A DNA stretch of 64,000 bases from Paramesorhizobium endophyticum (GCF_014640615.1 NZ_BMHH01000001.1:372001-436000), one strand, 5' to 3'; shown: positions 26,082 through 34,541, counted from the stretch's first letter. Translations and numbers: made by a program. The notes: generated by a model from the sequence alone, not told the origin.

Positions 26082-27515
26082 ATGACATTTCACAAGAACC
26101 TGATTGATGGCGAATGGATCGGTGAGAGCGGCGTGCCCAACATCAATCCGTCCGACACGAATGATGTCGTCGGCGAGTTCGCGGGCGCAGGCGCGGAAGA
26201 GACCAAGGCCGCCATCGCCGCCGCCAAGGCCGCCTTCCCGGTTTGGTCGCGCTCGGGCATCCTTGAGCGCCACACCATCCTGCGCAAGGCGGCGGATGAA
26301 ATCCTCGCCCGCAAGGAAGAGCTGGGCCGCCTGCTCTCGCGCGAGGAAGGCAAGACGCTTGCCGAGGGCATCGGCGAGACCGTCCGCGCCGGTCAGATTT
26401 TCGATTTCTTTGCCGGCGAGGCGTTGCGCCTTGCGGGCGAGACCATCCCGTCCGTGCGCCCGGGCATCGGCGTCGAGGTCACGCGCGAAGCGGTCGGCGT
26501 CGTCGGCATCATCACGCCGTGGAACTTCCCCATCGCCATTCCCGCGTGGAAGATTGCGCCGGCGCTCTGCTACGGCAACACCATCGTGTTCAAGCCGGCC
26601 GAACTGGTGCCGGGCTGCTCCTGGGCCATCGTCGACATCCTGCACCGCGCAGGCCTGCCGAAGGGCGTGCTGAACCTCGTCATGGGCAAGGGCTCGATCG
26701 TGGGGCAGGCCATGCTCGACAGCCCCGATGTCAACGCCATCACCTTCACCGGCTCGGTCGGCACGGGCAAGCGCGTGGCGGCGGCCTCCATCGAGCATAA
26801 CCGCAAGTTCCAGCTGGAAATGGGCGGCAAGAACCCGTTCGTCGTGCTCGACGACGCCGACATCAACGTGGCCGTCGAAGCCGCCGTCAACTCGGCCTTC
26901 TTCTCCACAGGCCAGCGCTGCACCGCCTCCTCGCGCATCATCGTCACCGAGGGCATCCACGACAAATTCGTCGTGGCGATGACCGAACGTTTGAAAGGCC
27001 TCGTCGTCGACAACGCGCTGAAGCCCGGCACGCATATCGGCCCTGTCGTCGATGAGAAGCAGTTGAAGCAGGACATGGACTATATCGAGATCGGCAAACA
27101 GGAAGGCGCCAAGCTTGCCTTCGGCGGCGAGCGGATCGAGCGCGAGACGCCGGGCTTCTACCTGCAGCCGACGCTCTTCACCGAAGCGACCAACGACATG
27201 CGCATCAGCCGCGAGGAAATCTTCGGCCCGGTGGCGTCCGTCATCCGCGTCAAGGATTATGAAGAGGCGCTCGCGCTTGCCAACGACACGCCGTTCGGCC
27301 TCTCCTCGGGCATTGCCACGACGAGCCTCAAATACGCCACGCACTTCAAGCGCAACGCGGAAGCGGGCATGGTGATGGTCAATCTGCCGACCGCCGGCGT
27401 CGATTTCCACGTGCCGTTCGGCGGCCGCAAAGGCTCGTCCTATGGACCGCGCGAGCAGGGCAAATACGCCGCCGAGTTCTATACGGTGGTCAAGACGGCT
27501 TATACGCTGGCTTGA
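26082..27515 (+). CDS. Aldehyde dehydrogenase, 2-oxoglutarate semialdehyde type
   Basis: 477 residues, NAD(P)-dependent aldehyde dehydrogenase superfamily. Features in order: VVGIITPWNFPIAIPAWKIA (cofactor), ITFTGSVGTGKRVAAASIEH, the catalytic Glu in FQLEMGGKNPFVVLDDADIN, the catalytic Cys in STGQRCTASSRIIVTEG, and the C-terminal FHVPFGGRKGSSYGPREQGK. That last motif is characteristic, as I recall, of 2-oxoglutarate semialdehyde dehydrogenases, the last step of non-phosphorylating pentose and some amino acid routes. No other pathway gene is adjacent, so the substrate is inferred. ATG at 26082 chosen for the MTFHKNLIDGEWIG start. Confidence 0.85.
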   Translation: MTFHKNLIDGEWIGESGVPNINPSDTNDVVGEFAGAGAEETKAAIAAAKAAFPVWSRSGILERHTILRKAADEILARKEELGRLLSREEGKTLAEGIGETVRAGQIFDFFAGEALRLAGETIPSVRPGIGVEVTREAVGVVGIITPWNFPIAIPAWKIAPALCYGNTIVFKPAELVPGCSWAIVDILHRAGLPKGVLNLVMGKGSIVGQAMLDSPDVNAITFTGSVGTGKRVAAASIEHNRKFQLEMGGKNPFVVLDDADINVAVEAAVNSAFFSTGQRCTASSRIIVTEGIHDKFVVAMTERLKGLVVDNALKPGTHIGPVVDEKQLKQDMDYIEIGKQEGAKLAFGGERIERETPGFYLQPTLFTEATNDMRISREEIFGPVASVIRVKDYEEALALANDTPFGLSSGIATTSLKYATHFKRNAEAGMVMVNLPTAGVDFHVPFGGRKGSSYGPREQGKYAAEFYTVVKTAYTLA

Positions 27516-27631
27516 CCAGCCTGACTGCCACCGTCTCCCGGGCCGGTGGCACCTTTCTCATCGCAGCTTGTCCAGTCTCTCGATTGTGTGGACTATAAGG
27601 GAGCGGATTTGTAGCGAAGGGGAGATCCCAG

Positions 27632-27890
27632 ATGGATTTCGATGAGGACAAGGTAGACGAACGCCGTTCTCGCGCTTTTTTACTTGACGCTTGACCGCGA
27701 CGGCCGCGCCTGGAAGGGGTTCGATTGGAATGCGTTGAACCGCCTTCAGGAGAAGGGCTTTATCGGCAATCCCGTCAGCAAGGCAAAATCCGTCTGGCTT
27801 ACTGAAGAAGGCGTCGCGCGTTCGGAGGCGCTTTTCCGACAGATGTTTGGCAAGGGAAGCGTGAGTATCGGGCGGACGGGGAATACTTAA
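27632..27890 (+). pseudogene. DUF6429-like gene broken by a +1 frameshift
   Basis: Starts with MDFDEDKVDE after GGGGAG. One extra base near 27661 (GAACGCCGTT) shifts the frame, and reading continues RRSRAFLLDA to a stop. In the next frame the natural continuation appears at once: AVLALFYLTLDRDGRAWKGF then DWNALNRLQEKGFIGNPVSK and a normal end. Together this matches a small conserved family of about 75-85 residues (DUF6429, from memory). It could be a recent pseudogene, a sequencing error, or rarely a programmed frameshift. A terminator follows at 27979. Confidence 0.75.
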
Positions 27891-28224
27891 GTTCTTGAAA
27901 ACGACCGGCTGATGCAGTAAATTAGCGGAGCGGTTCAGGAGCTTTCGCCCCTGAACCTGACGCTCAGACTAGGAATTGAACCCGCACACGGATTGTCCAG
28001 CCTGTGCGGGTTTTCCTTATCTCAAGCGTGACGATTATAGGCACGGAATAGCCCATAGTTATCACTCCGTATCGACGGCGAGGCACTGCCAATGCTGACG
28101 CGGCCTATCCTCGTCAGTACGTCGGCTGGCTCGACGTTTGCTGCTTTTGCCGTCGATGCATTTTCATAGCAAACGGTTGTAGAAGAGTCTTCTTTCAACT
28201 CGGCTGTTTCGCGCTGTTTTATAT
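27891..28224. other. 334-bp intergenic region after thiX
   Basis: No thiZ (ATPase) gene lies here. It contains a rho-independent terminator for the plus strand at 27979-28015. On the minus strand an open frame from a TTG at 28198 to 28022 (58 codons, ending NYGLFRAYNRHA) is possible but has no visible ribosome site, so I do not call it. Confidence 0.5.
27979..28015 (+). terminator. Rho-independent terminator
   Basis: AACCCGCACA (27979-27988) pairs with TGTGCGGGTT (28003-28012) and is followed by TTCCTT. Ends transcription from the dehydrogenase/DUF6429 side. Confidence 0.8.
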
Positions 28225-28995
28225 TTATTTTGCGGGTTTTCTGGGCCAGGCAGCCAGACGTTTTCCGGCATGCGAAACGATGCTGTGCAACAGCATGGTG
28301 AAGGCCGCGAGCACGAAGAGGCAGGCGAACATCAGGTCGACTTTCGCCCGTCCGTTGGCGAGCAGCATCAAATATCCAAGCCCCTTTGACGCACCGACCC
28401 ATTCCCCCACCACCGCGCCGATGGGCGCATAGACGGCGGCGAGGCTGAGGCCGGAGGCGAGCGCGGGGAAAGCCGAGGGAATGCGGATGCGCAGGAGGAT
28501 TGTCAGCCGCTTCGCGCCTAGAATTTCCGCCGCATCGATGAGGTTCCTGTCTGTCCGGCTCATGCCGTCGAAGAAGGTGGAGACGACGGGGAAGAAGATC
28601 ATCAGCACCGTGACGGCGATCTTCGACGCCGGGCCATAGCCGAGCCATAGCGTCAGGATCGGCGCGAGTGCGAAGATCGGGATTGCCTGGCTGAAGATCA
28701 TCGCCGGCATGACCAGCCGCTGCGCGAGCGGCGACATCATCAGCCCGATTGCCGTCAAGATGCCGACCACGCTGCCGAGGAAAAGGCCGCCCAGCACCTC
28801 GCCGATGGTGACGGCCGCATTATCAGCGATGAGCGTGGCATTGTCGATGAGCGAGCGGGCGACATCGAGCGGCCCCGGCAGGATGAAGCGCGGCATATGG
28901 CCGATGCCTACCGTGGCCTGCCAGACGACGAGCACCGCGACCGCCGACAGAACCCCGTCGGCGATGCGTTTCAGGCGGGAGCGATTTGCCAGCAC
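28225..28995 (-). CDS. thiX: Thiamin precursor ABC transporter permease (ThiX-like)
   Basis: 256 residues with six predicted membrane spans and the binding-protein-dependent permease signature RNLIDAAEILGAKRLTILLR (EAA loop). Family of SsuC/TauC-type permeases; context identifies it as the permease for hydroxymethylpyrimidine or formylaminopyrimidine, with ThiY as binding protein. GTG start at 28995, 11 bp after the tenA stop, preceded by GAAGGCGG. Last gene of the TPP-riboswitch operon. No ATPase gene (thiZ) follows. Confidence 0.88.
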   Translation of the reverse strand: MLANRSRLKRIADGVLSAVAVLVVWQATVGIGHMPRFILPGPLDVARSLIDNATLIADNAAVTIGEVLGGLFLGSVVGILTAIGLMMSPLAQRLVMPAMIFSQAIPIFALAPILTLWLGYGPASKIAVTVLMIFFPVVSTFFDGMSRTDRNLIDAAEILGAKRLTILLRIRIPSAFPALASGLSLAAVYAPIGAVVGEWVGASKGLGYLMLLANGRAKVDLMFACLFVLAAFTMLLHSIVSHAGKRLAAWPRKPAK

Positions 28996-29006
28996 CTACG
29001 CCGCCT

Positions 29007-29753
29007 TCATTTTTGTGCGACCGCAGTTTCAGACGGAAAACCGGTTCCCACTTTTCCTGAAACTGCTTTCAAGCCCATCTGCCAGAAATCCGCCTCGAGC
29101 CTGCTGGCGGTTGCGAAGATCTGGCAGAGTTGCGGCCAGCGCGGGCTCTGCTCGAAATCCGTGCCGATGCGGTCCTTTGCGGCTTCATCGAAGAGCTTGC
29201 CGACCGTGTGGCACATGTCCTGATAGCCGGGGCCGGCATAGGTGTCGATCCACTCCTGATAGGGCGTGCCTGATATAGCAGTGGCGGCGACGTTGAGGCC
29301 GATCTCGCCATAGCCGAGCGCGCAGGGAACGAGCGCGGTCAGGAGATCGAGGAAATCTCCCGCCTGCCCGCAATCGAGCACATAGCGGGTATAGGCGAGG
29401 TTCTCCGGTTCTTCCCTCGTGTTGAACAGCTCTTCTTCGCCGATCCCCTCGCGGGCGCAGATACCGACATGCAGCGGCAGTTCCGTCACCGCCAGCCGGT
29501 GCATGGTGCTTGCGCAATGGCGCGTTTCCTGCAAGGTCCGCGCCTTGATGACGCCGAGTGCCCATGCCCGTGCATAATGATGCAGATACACATAATCCTG
29601 TTTCAGATAATGCAGGAAGGCGGTCTTGGGCAGCGTGCCGTTGCCGAGCTTCAGCAGGAAGTCGTGCTCGACATAGGACTTCCAATCATCGAGCGTGGCC
29701 GCGCGGAGCCTTGTAAACAATTCCGACGAATAATGGAGTTGCGGCTGGCTCAT
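29007..29753 (-). CDS. tenA: Aminopyrimidine aminohydrolase TenA (thiaminase II), repeat-derived tail
   Basis: 248 residues. All-alpha TenA fold: LPKTAFLHYLKQDYVYLHHY, the active-site Cys in FLDLLTALVPCALGYGEIG, and YQEWIDTYAGPGYQDMCHTV. It hydrolyses thiamin-breakdown aminopyrimidines to HMP for salvage, which fits with ThiY/ThiX uptake. The last 20 or so residues ([20 protein letters not shown]) are translated from a family E repeat at 29025-29075, so the native C-terminus was altered by insertion. The start ATG overlaps the thiY stop by 4 bp. Confidence 0.9.
   Translation of the reverse strand: MSQPQLHYSSELFTRLRAATLDDWKSYVEHDFLLKLGNGTLPKTAFLHYLKQDYVYLHHYARAWALGVIKARTLQETRHCASTMHRLAVTELPLHVGICAREGIGEEELFNTREEPENLAYTRYVLDCGQAGDFLDLLTALVPCALGYGEIGLNVAATAISGTPYQEWIDTYAGPGYQDMCHTVGKLFDEAAKDRIGTDFEQSPRWPQLCQIFATASRLEADFWQMGLKAVSGKVGTGFPSETAVAQK
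29025..29075. repeat. Palindromic repeat fragment, family E (copy E2) in the tenA 3' end
   Basis: Contains CGGAAAACCGGTTCCCACTT followed by TTCCTGAAACTGCTTTCAA, the same core as at 9686-9720 and 63184-63212. Lies inside the tenA reading frame and supplies its C-terminal codons. Confidence 0.8.
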
Positions 29754-30724
29754 GGCTTGTCGCTCCCGGCGGGTGCGTTCACATCGATGGCGAATTGATC
29801 TACGGCCAAGATGGACGGGACGAGGCCGTTCTCTTTCAGATAGGCCTCGTACCGGCTCCAGCGGCCATAATCGAGCGCGGCGGGCGAGCGCGAGAAGCGG
29901 GCGACCGTATCCGCCCATGAGCGCTTGTTGAGGTCGTCGTTCAGCTCCGTGCTGTAGGAGGCATAGCTTTCGAAGCTCTTTTGCGGATGGTTGACGATAT
30001 ATTGCGCGGCTTTCTCGGTCGCGGCGAGGAAGCGGGAAATCTTATCCTTCTCCGCCTTGTCGAGCTTGTCCTTGTTCGCGACATAGACCAGCTCATCATA
30101 AACAGGCACGCCTTCCTCCTCGACAAAGAAGCACTTGCCAGGCACGCCCTCCACCGCCATCTGGTTCAGTTCCACGTTGCGATAGGCGCCCATGACAGCA
30201 TCGACCTGTTTCGACATCAGCGACGGCGCGAGCGAGAAATTCACATTGACGAGTTCGACATCGGAGAGCTTGAGCCCATGCTTGGCGAGGATGGTGCCGA
30301 GCAGCGTTTCCTCGACGCCCGCGACTGAATAGCCGATCTTCTTGCCCTTTAAATCCTCGATCGATTTGACCGAGCCGTCGTCGCGCACCATCAGGCAGTT
30401 GAGCGGCGAGTCGATAAGCGTGCCGACGCGGATGAGCGGCAAGCCCTGATGCACCTGCATGTGAACCTGCTGCTGATACGACACGGCAACGTCGGCCTGC
30501 CCGGCGGCCACCATTTTGGAAGGCGTCGAGGCATCGGCGGGCGCGACGATTTCCACATCGAGCCCCGCATCCTTGAAGTAACCAAGCTTGTCGGCGACGA
30601 TGATCGGCCCGTGATCCGGGTTCACATACCAGTCGAGGATCAGTTTCAGCTTGTCATCGGCATAAGCGGACGAGGCCATCATCAGGCTCGCCGCCATGGA
30701 CAGGCCGAGCGCAATCTTTCTCAT
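29750..30724 (-). CDS. thiY: Thiamin precursor-binding protein ThiY (NMT1/THI5-like)
   Basis: 324 residues with signal peptide (MRKIALGLSMAASLMMASSA then YADD). The mature part has the THI5/NMT1 fold: LKLILDWYVNPDHGPIIVAD, GQADVAVSYQQQVHMQVHQG and LKGKKIGYSVAGVEETLLGT. Binds formylaminopyrimidine or HMP in the periplasm and delivers it to ThiX. The ATG overlaps the thiE stop by 4 bp (ATGA), and its own stop overlaps tenA, so all are translationally coupled. Confidence 0.92.
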   Translation of the reverse strand: MRKIALGLSMAASLMMASSAYADDKLKLILDWYVNPDHGPIIVADKLGYFKDAGLDVEIVAPADASTPSKMVAAGQADVAVSYQQQVHMQVHQGLPLIRVGTLIDSPLNCLMVRDDGSVKSIEDLKGKKIGYSVAGVEETLLGTILAKHGLKLSDVELVNVNFSLAPSLMSKQVDAVMGAYRNVELNQMAVEGVPGKCFFVEEEGVPVYDELVYVANKDKLDKAEKDKISRFLAATEKAAQYIVNHPQKSFESYASYSTELNDDLNKRSWADTVARFSRSPAALDYGRWSRYEAYLKENGLVPSILAVDQFAIDVNAPAGSDKP

Positions 30725-31341
30725 TGGAAAGCTCCATTGCTGTAAGGACGGGTGATTTCAAGCCATTGCCGGACCCGCGCCTCCGGGTCGGCATTCAAGG
30801 TGATGTCTGTCACGACGGAGACGATATCGGCCCCCGCCGCGAAAGCGCCGGGCGCGCGCTCGACATTCATGCCGCCGATGGCGACGAGCGGGATATTGCC
30901 GATGCGCGCCTTCCATTCAGTCAGCCGCTCCAGCCCCTGCTGCTCCCACTTCATCTTCTTCAAAATGGTCGGGTAGACCGGGCCGAGGGCGATATAGTCG
31001 GGCGCGACGATCAAGGCCCGTTCAAGCTCCGCCTCGTCATGGCTGGAGACGCCGAGCTTCAGCCCCGCCTTGCGGATGGCCTCGATATCCGCGCCATCCA
31101 GATCCTCCTGGCCGAGATGGACATAGTTGCAGCCTTCCTCGATGGCGATCCGCCAGAAATCGTTGACGATCAGCTGGCATTGATAAAACGCGCAGAGATC
31201 CCGGGCGCGGCGGATTTCATCGCGCAATGCCGGCTCAGCCTTGTCCTTGATGCGCAATTGCACGAGCTTGATCCCCGTCGGTAGCAGCCGCTCCAGCCAG
31301 GCGGTGGAATCGAAGATCGGATAGAACGGATCGAGCGTCAT
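30721..31341 (-). CDS. thiE: Thiamin phosphate synthase
   Basis: 206 residues. Joins HMP-pyrophosphate and thiazole phosphate to make thiamin monophosphate. TIM-barrel motifs: VQLRIKDKAEPALRDEIRRA, CQLIVNDFWRIAIEEGCNYV, HLGQEDLDGADIEAI, the YIALGPVYPTILKK phosphate loop and IPLVAIGGMNVER. It is of the slightly divergent alphaproteobacterial type (LKKMKWEQQG rather than TKT.K). Preceded by repeat C1, which separates it from thiG. Confidence 0.94.
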   Translation of the reverse strand: MTLDPFYPIFDSTAWLERLLPTGIKLVQLRIKDKAEPALRDEIRRARDLCAFYQCQLIVNDFWRIAIEEGCNYVHLGQEDLDGADIEAIRKAGLKLGVSSHDEAELERALIVAPDYIALGPVYPTILKKMKWEQQGLERLTEWKARIGNIPLVAIGGMNVERAPGAFAAGADIVSVVTDITLNADPEARVRQWLEITRPYSNGAFQ

Positions 31342-31373
31342 CTGAGTGTTTCTTTCTTTGGCAGAAGCGCCAA

Positions 31374-31556
31374 GCGCCCTCGCCCTTCGAGGCTCGTTTC
31401 GCTACGCTGCACGAGCACCTCAGGATGAGGGCTACTGAACGCTTCGCTCTTCATGTGTAGGACCGTAGAGCGCCGACGCCCCTTCACCCTCATGGTGAGG
31501 TGCGATTGGAGCGAAGCGGAATGAGCCTCGAACCACGAGGGTGAAGGGATCCAGAA
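31374..31556. repeat. Intergenic repeat, family C (copy C1)
   Basis: Blocks CGCCCTTCGAGGCTCGTTTC, CACCTCAGGATGAGGG and CACCCTCATGGTGAGGTGCG, ending GCCTCGAACCACGAGGGTGA. Internal parts are mutually complementary. A second copy is at 57545-57743. This copy lies inside the thiamin operon between thiG and thiE. Confidence 0.85.
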
Positions 31557-31559
31557 CAT

Positions 31560-32330
31560 CTAGAGCGCCGCCTTGCCGACAAATGGCGTAGAGGGCGTCG
31601 CCACTTCCCGCGCCTCGATAGGACCGGCCTCATAGGCAAGCCGCCCGGCTTCCACCGCCATGGCGAAGGCTTTCGCCATCTTCACCGGATCGCCCGCCTT
31701 GCCGACGGCGGTGTTGATGAGGACGGCGTCATAGCCCAGCTCCATCGCCTGAGCCGCATGCGAGGGGACGCCGATACCGGCGTCGACCACCAGCGGAATG
31801 CCGGGAAACCGAGCGCGAAGCGTCTTCAAGCCGAACAGATTGTTGAGGCCCCGTCCCGAGCCGATGGGCGCGGCCCAGGGCATCAGCACCTTGCAGCCCG
31901 CCTCGACCAGCCGCTCGGCGGCGATCAGATCCTCGGTCATGTAGGGAAACACCTCGAAGCCATCCTCCGCCAGAATACGGGCGGCTTCGACCGACCCGAA
32001 CATATCCGGGCACAGCGTGTCCTTGTCGCCGATCACCTCCAGCTTGATCCATGACGTGCCGAACAGCTCGCGCGCCATATGCGCCGTCGTGACGGCCTCC
32101 TGCACGGTGTAGCAACCGGCTGTGTTGGGGAGCACCTGCACGCCAAGCTCCTTGATCAGCGCCCAGAACTCCTGTCCCTGCTTGTCCGGCCCGGTTTCGC
32201 GCCGCAGCGACACGGTGACGATGCTGGTGCCCGACGCGCGCACCGCATCGGCAAGGATAGCTGGCGAAGGATAGCGCGCGGTGCCGAGCATGAGCCGGCT
32301 CGCAACTGGGGTACCGTAAAATTCAACCAT
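31560..32330 (-). CDS. thiG: Thiazole synthase
   Basis: 256 residues. Builds the thiazole phosphate from deoxyxylulose 5-phosphate, ThiS-thiocarboxylate and dehydroglycine. The Schiff-base Lys is in [37 protein letters not shown] and [20 protein letters not shown] also match. Starts [20 protein letters not shown] at 32330, directly after thiS (1 bp apart). A longer upstream frame overlaps thiS and is not used. Confidence 0.95.
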   Translation of the reverse strand: MVEFYGTPVASRLMLGTARYPSPAILADAVRASGTSIVTVSLRRETGPDKQGQEFWALIKELGVQVLPNTAGCYTVQEAVTTAHMARELFGTSWIKLEVIGDKDTLCPDMFGSVEAARILAEDGFEVFPYMTEDLIAAERLVEAGCKVLMPWAAPIGSGRGLNNLFGLKTLRARFPGIPLVVDAGIGVPSHAAQAMELGYDAVLINTAVGKAGDPVKMAKAFAMAVEAGRLAYEAGPIEAREVATPSTPFVGKAAL

Positions 32331-32331
32331 T

Positions 32332-32529
32332 TCAGCCTCCTTGCATGGGTGCGAGAATCTCCACCCGGTCATTGTCGTGAAGGGCGGTTTCGCCCCGCTT
32401 CGCCGCGCGAACAAATTCGCCATTGAGCGCCGTGGCGACGACGGCCTCGGCGAGATCAAGTTCGGCGAGCAGCGCGTTGAGCGTGGCCGCAGAGGTTTCA
32501 TGCGGCTTGCCATTGAGGATGATGTTCAT
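32332..32529 (-). CDS. thiS: Sulfur carrier protein ThiS
   Basis: 65 residues, beta-grasp ubiquitin-like protein: starts [20 protein letters not shown] and ends [11 protein letters not shown]. The C-terminal Gly-Gly is the site of adenylation and thiocarboxylation, delivering sulfur to ThiG. Its ATG overlaps the thiD stop by 4 bp. Confidence 0.93.
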   Translation of the reverse strand: MNIILNGKPHETSAATLNALLAELDLAEAVVATALNGEFVRAAKRGETALHDNDRVEILAPMQGG

Positions 32530-33380
32530 GGCCTGGCTCCCATGGTCCAAAGGGCGTGGAAATGATGCACGGGGCCGTTGCCCGAGCCGACGCGGAGCCG
32601 GTCGGCGGCGCGGATCGCGCCCTGCAGATAGGCATGGGCGGCGATGAAGGCGTCTTCGAGCGGCAGCCCTTTTGCGAGTTCTGCGGCGATGGCCGAGGAG
32701 AGCGTGCAGCCGGTGCCATGGGTGTTGCGCGTATCGATGCGCGGAGCGGTCAGCCGTAAGGGTTCGGCGCCGGCGCGGAGGAGGATGTCGGTGCAATTTT
32801 CCGTCCGGCTATGGCCGCCTTTCATCAGAACCGCCTCCGCGCCCAAGGCCAGCAGCGCCCTGCCCTGTTCCACAGCTTCGCTCTCGCTCTCAGCGACTTC
32901 GCAATCGAGCAGACAGGCGGCTTCCGGCAGGTTGGGGGTGAGCAAGGTGGCGCGGGGCAGAAGCTTGTCGCGCAAGGTGGAAATGGCCTCGAGGCTCAGG
33001 AGCCGGTCGCCGGATTTCGCCACCATGACGGGGTCGAGCACGATAGGCCCTGTATAGCCCGTAAGCCCTCGCGCCACCGTTTCGATGGTTTCCGGCACGG
33101 ACAACATGCCGATCTTGACCGCATCGACGGAAAGGTCGCCGAACACCGCATCCATTTGCGCGGCGACCATCGCAGGCGGCATATCCTGCACGGCGGTGAC
33201 GCCCCGTGTATTCTGCGCAACGACGGCGGTGATGACCGACGCAGCATAAACGCCGAGCGCGGAGAAGGCTTTGATATCCGCCTGAATGCCCGCCCCGCCG
33301 GATGGGTCGGTGCCCGCTATGGTGAGGCAGATCGGTATGGCCGACGTGGAAAAGGCACGTGGCTGTTCGGTTCTCGTCAT
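32526..33380 (-). CDS. thiD: Hydroxymethylpyrimidine (phosphate) kinase
   Basis: 284 residues, ribokinase-like fold. Phosphorylates HMP twice. Motifs: CLTIAGTDPSGGAGIQADIK, YAASVITAVVAQNTRGVTAV, GPIVLDPVMVAKSGDRLL and the anion hole NTHGTGCTLSSAIAAELAKG. ATG at 33380; an in-frame extension would run into the riboswitch. First gene of the operon, about 100 bp downstream of the TPP riboswitch. Confidence 0.95.
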   Translation of the reverse strand: MTRTEQPRAFSTSAIPICLTIAGTDPSGGAGIQADIKAFSALGVYAASVITAVVAQNTRGVTAVQDMPPAMVAAQMDAVFGDLSVDAVKIGMLSVPETIETVARGLTGYTGPIVLDPVMVAKSGDRLLSLEAISTLRDKLLPRATLLTPNLPEAACLLDCEVAESESEAVEQGRALLALGAEAVLMKGGHSRTENCTDILLRAGAEPLRLTAPRIDTRNTHGTGCTLSSAIAAELAKGLPLEDAFIAAHAYLQGAIRAADRLRVGSGNGPVHHFHALWTMGARP

Positions 33381-33477
33381 GGCGCTCTCATTCCCGAACG
33401 GAACTCGAGCCGCCTCGAACTGAATGGAGCTATGCTTCCAACGGGAAAATAATTCCCGGTCCTCGACGAGCCAAACT

Positions 33478-33562
33478 CCGTTCCCTACGCAGGTATTACC
33501 CTGGATCAGGTTCAATGGGTTGGCGCGTTAGCACCTCTCAGCCTTTCGGCACCCCAACGAAT
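33478..33562 (-). promoter_or_regulatory. TPP riboswitch (THI element)
   Basis: On the minus strand the leader reads GGGGTGCCGAAAGGCTGAGA then GGTGCTAACGCGCCAACCCA, TTGAACCTGATCCAGGGTAA and TACCTGCGTAGGGAA. CTGAGA and the ACCTGATC..GGGTAATACC blocks are the invariant thiamin pyrophosphate-binding elements. It should switch off thiD-thiS-thiG-thiE-thiY-tenA-thiX when TPP is plentiful, probably by blocking ribosome access or terminating in the 100 bp before thiD. Confidence 0.96.
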
Positions 33563-33622
33563 TTTGCTGGATATGAGATAGGCGGAAAATGGAGGGCGGT
33601 CAAGGGCGGGAGGATGTGACGG

Positions 33623-34054
33623 TCACGCCTCGCCAGTTATCACATCGCGCCCGCATTTGAGGATGACGTAGCTCGCGGTGATGGTGCAGTTGCCCTCGCC
33701 GAAAGCGTCCTGAATGCGGCGCACAGCCGCTCGTAGCGGTTCCATACGCTCGCCTGTACCACAGGGCGGCGCGACCGGATAAGGATAGAGCCAATCATCC
33801 TCCCGCCGACGGCCCTTGCAGGCGCCGGCGCGCCTGCAGATGGCAAGGTCACAATCGCGGTGATACCCGAGCACGGTCGCGGCGTATTGTGCAGCTCCAC
33901 GCAATATGCCCAATGTTACCGCGCGTTCCCGATGAATTCGGCAGTGGGCCTCATATTGCTCGTCAGTCTGGTGCTCGGCTCGCAGCGGCTGGATATAGAC
34001 GAAATTCTCATAGTCGAACCGCTGTTCGGTAGGGCATAGCTTTTTTCTGGTCAT
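33623..34054 (-). CDS. Conserved hypothetical Cys-rich protein
   Basis: 143 residues starting MTRKKLCPTEQRFDYENFVY at the ATG at 34054. It has a Cys cluster HRDCDLAICRRAGACKGRR near residues 78-96, a run of aromatic/Pro residues (WLYPYPVAPPCG) and a C-terminal amphipathic part. The Cys-x(4)-Cys-x(5)-Cys arrangement suggests metal binding. I recall similar unnamed proteins in rhizobia; no function known. Lies alone between the thiamin riboswitch and a large intergenic region. Confidence 0.65.
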   Translation of the reverse strand: MTRKKLCPTEQRFDYENFVYIQPLRAEHQTDEQYEAHCRIHRERAVTLGILRGAAQYAATVLGYHRDCDLAICRRAGACKGRRREDDWLYPYPVAPPCGTGERMEPLRAAVRRIQDAFGEGNCTITASYVILKCGRDVITGEA

Positions 34055-34143
34055 GAACAGGTCTTTGCAGCGGGGTGCATTACCACACCCGCATCTCGCG
34101 TCTGGTTGTTGAGAAAGAACATCCTCAAACCAGGAACAGGAAA

Positions 34144-34200
34144 ACGGGCGGTCTTGCGAGCGCTCGTCATTTAATTGACTGCGATCACAAGACCGCCCGT
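34144..34200. repeat. 13-bp perfect inverted repeat with 31-nt loop
   Basis: ACGGGCGGTCTTG (34144-34156) and CAAGACCGCCCGT (34188-34200) are exact complements. The AT-rich loop includes CATTTAATTGACTGCGATC. Followed by CCGGCGATTTTC, which might act as a weak terminator on the plus strand. Lies upstream of the Cys-rich protein gene. Confidence 0.75.
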
Positions 34201-34541
34201 CCGGCGATTTTCGTCTCCGCCCGTTCCGCTTCAGAAAAGGACAAACCGCCCTCCCCCTTAAGTGCTCGTCCAGCACACACCGGGCGTAGTCCCGGCAGGG
34301 GAACCCTTGGACGGAGCCTCCCCGGGCGCGCCGCTACGTCAGCAGCACACCGGAGGCGCCGGTCCTTCCCCGCGAGACCCGCCGTCGCGAGCCGCGTTCC
34401 CGCGGGAAGAACTGAGGGGAAGGATAAGGGGAGATTATGGGCTGTGGGATAAGTTTTGTAGAATAGGTCGAGGCCTGTTTTACGAGTCGCGTGTTTGATC
34501 CGGTTGCGAATGACAAAACTGTCTCTGTCCCCTTGCCGTGG

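Noticed and set aside
25932-27410. Open frame of 492 codons opposite the aldehyde dehydrogenase
   Set aside because: Antisense shadow with a low-complexity, Arg/Asp/Gly/His-rich product; the plus-strand enzyme has all catalytic motifs.
28022-28198. Possible 58-codon gene downstream of thiX ending NYGLFRAYNRHA
   Set aside because: Only a TTG start without a ribosome site, no recognisable domain; left as a note in the intergenic entry.
34262-34498. Open frame of 78 codons in the GC-rich repeat block
   Set aside because: Its product is Pro/Gly/Arg-rich and follows repeat composition; no ribosome site or homology visible.
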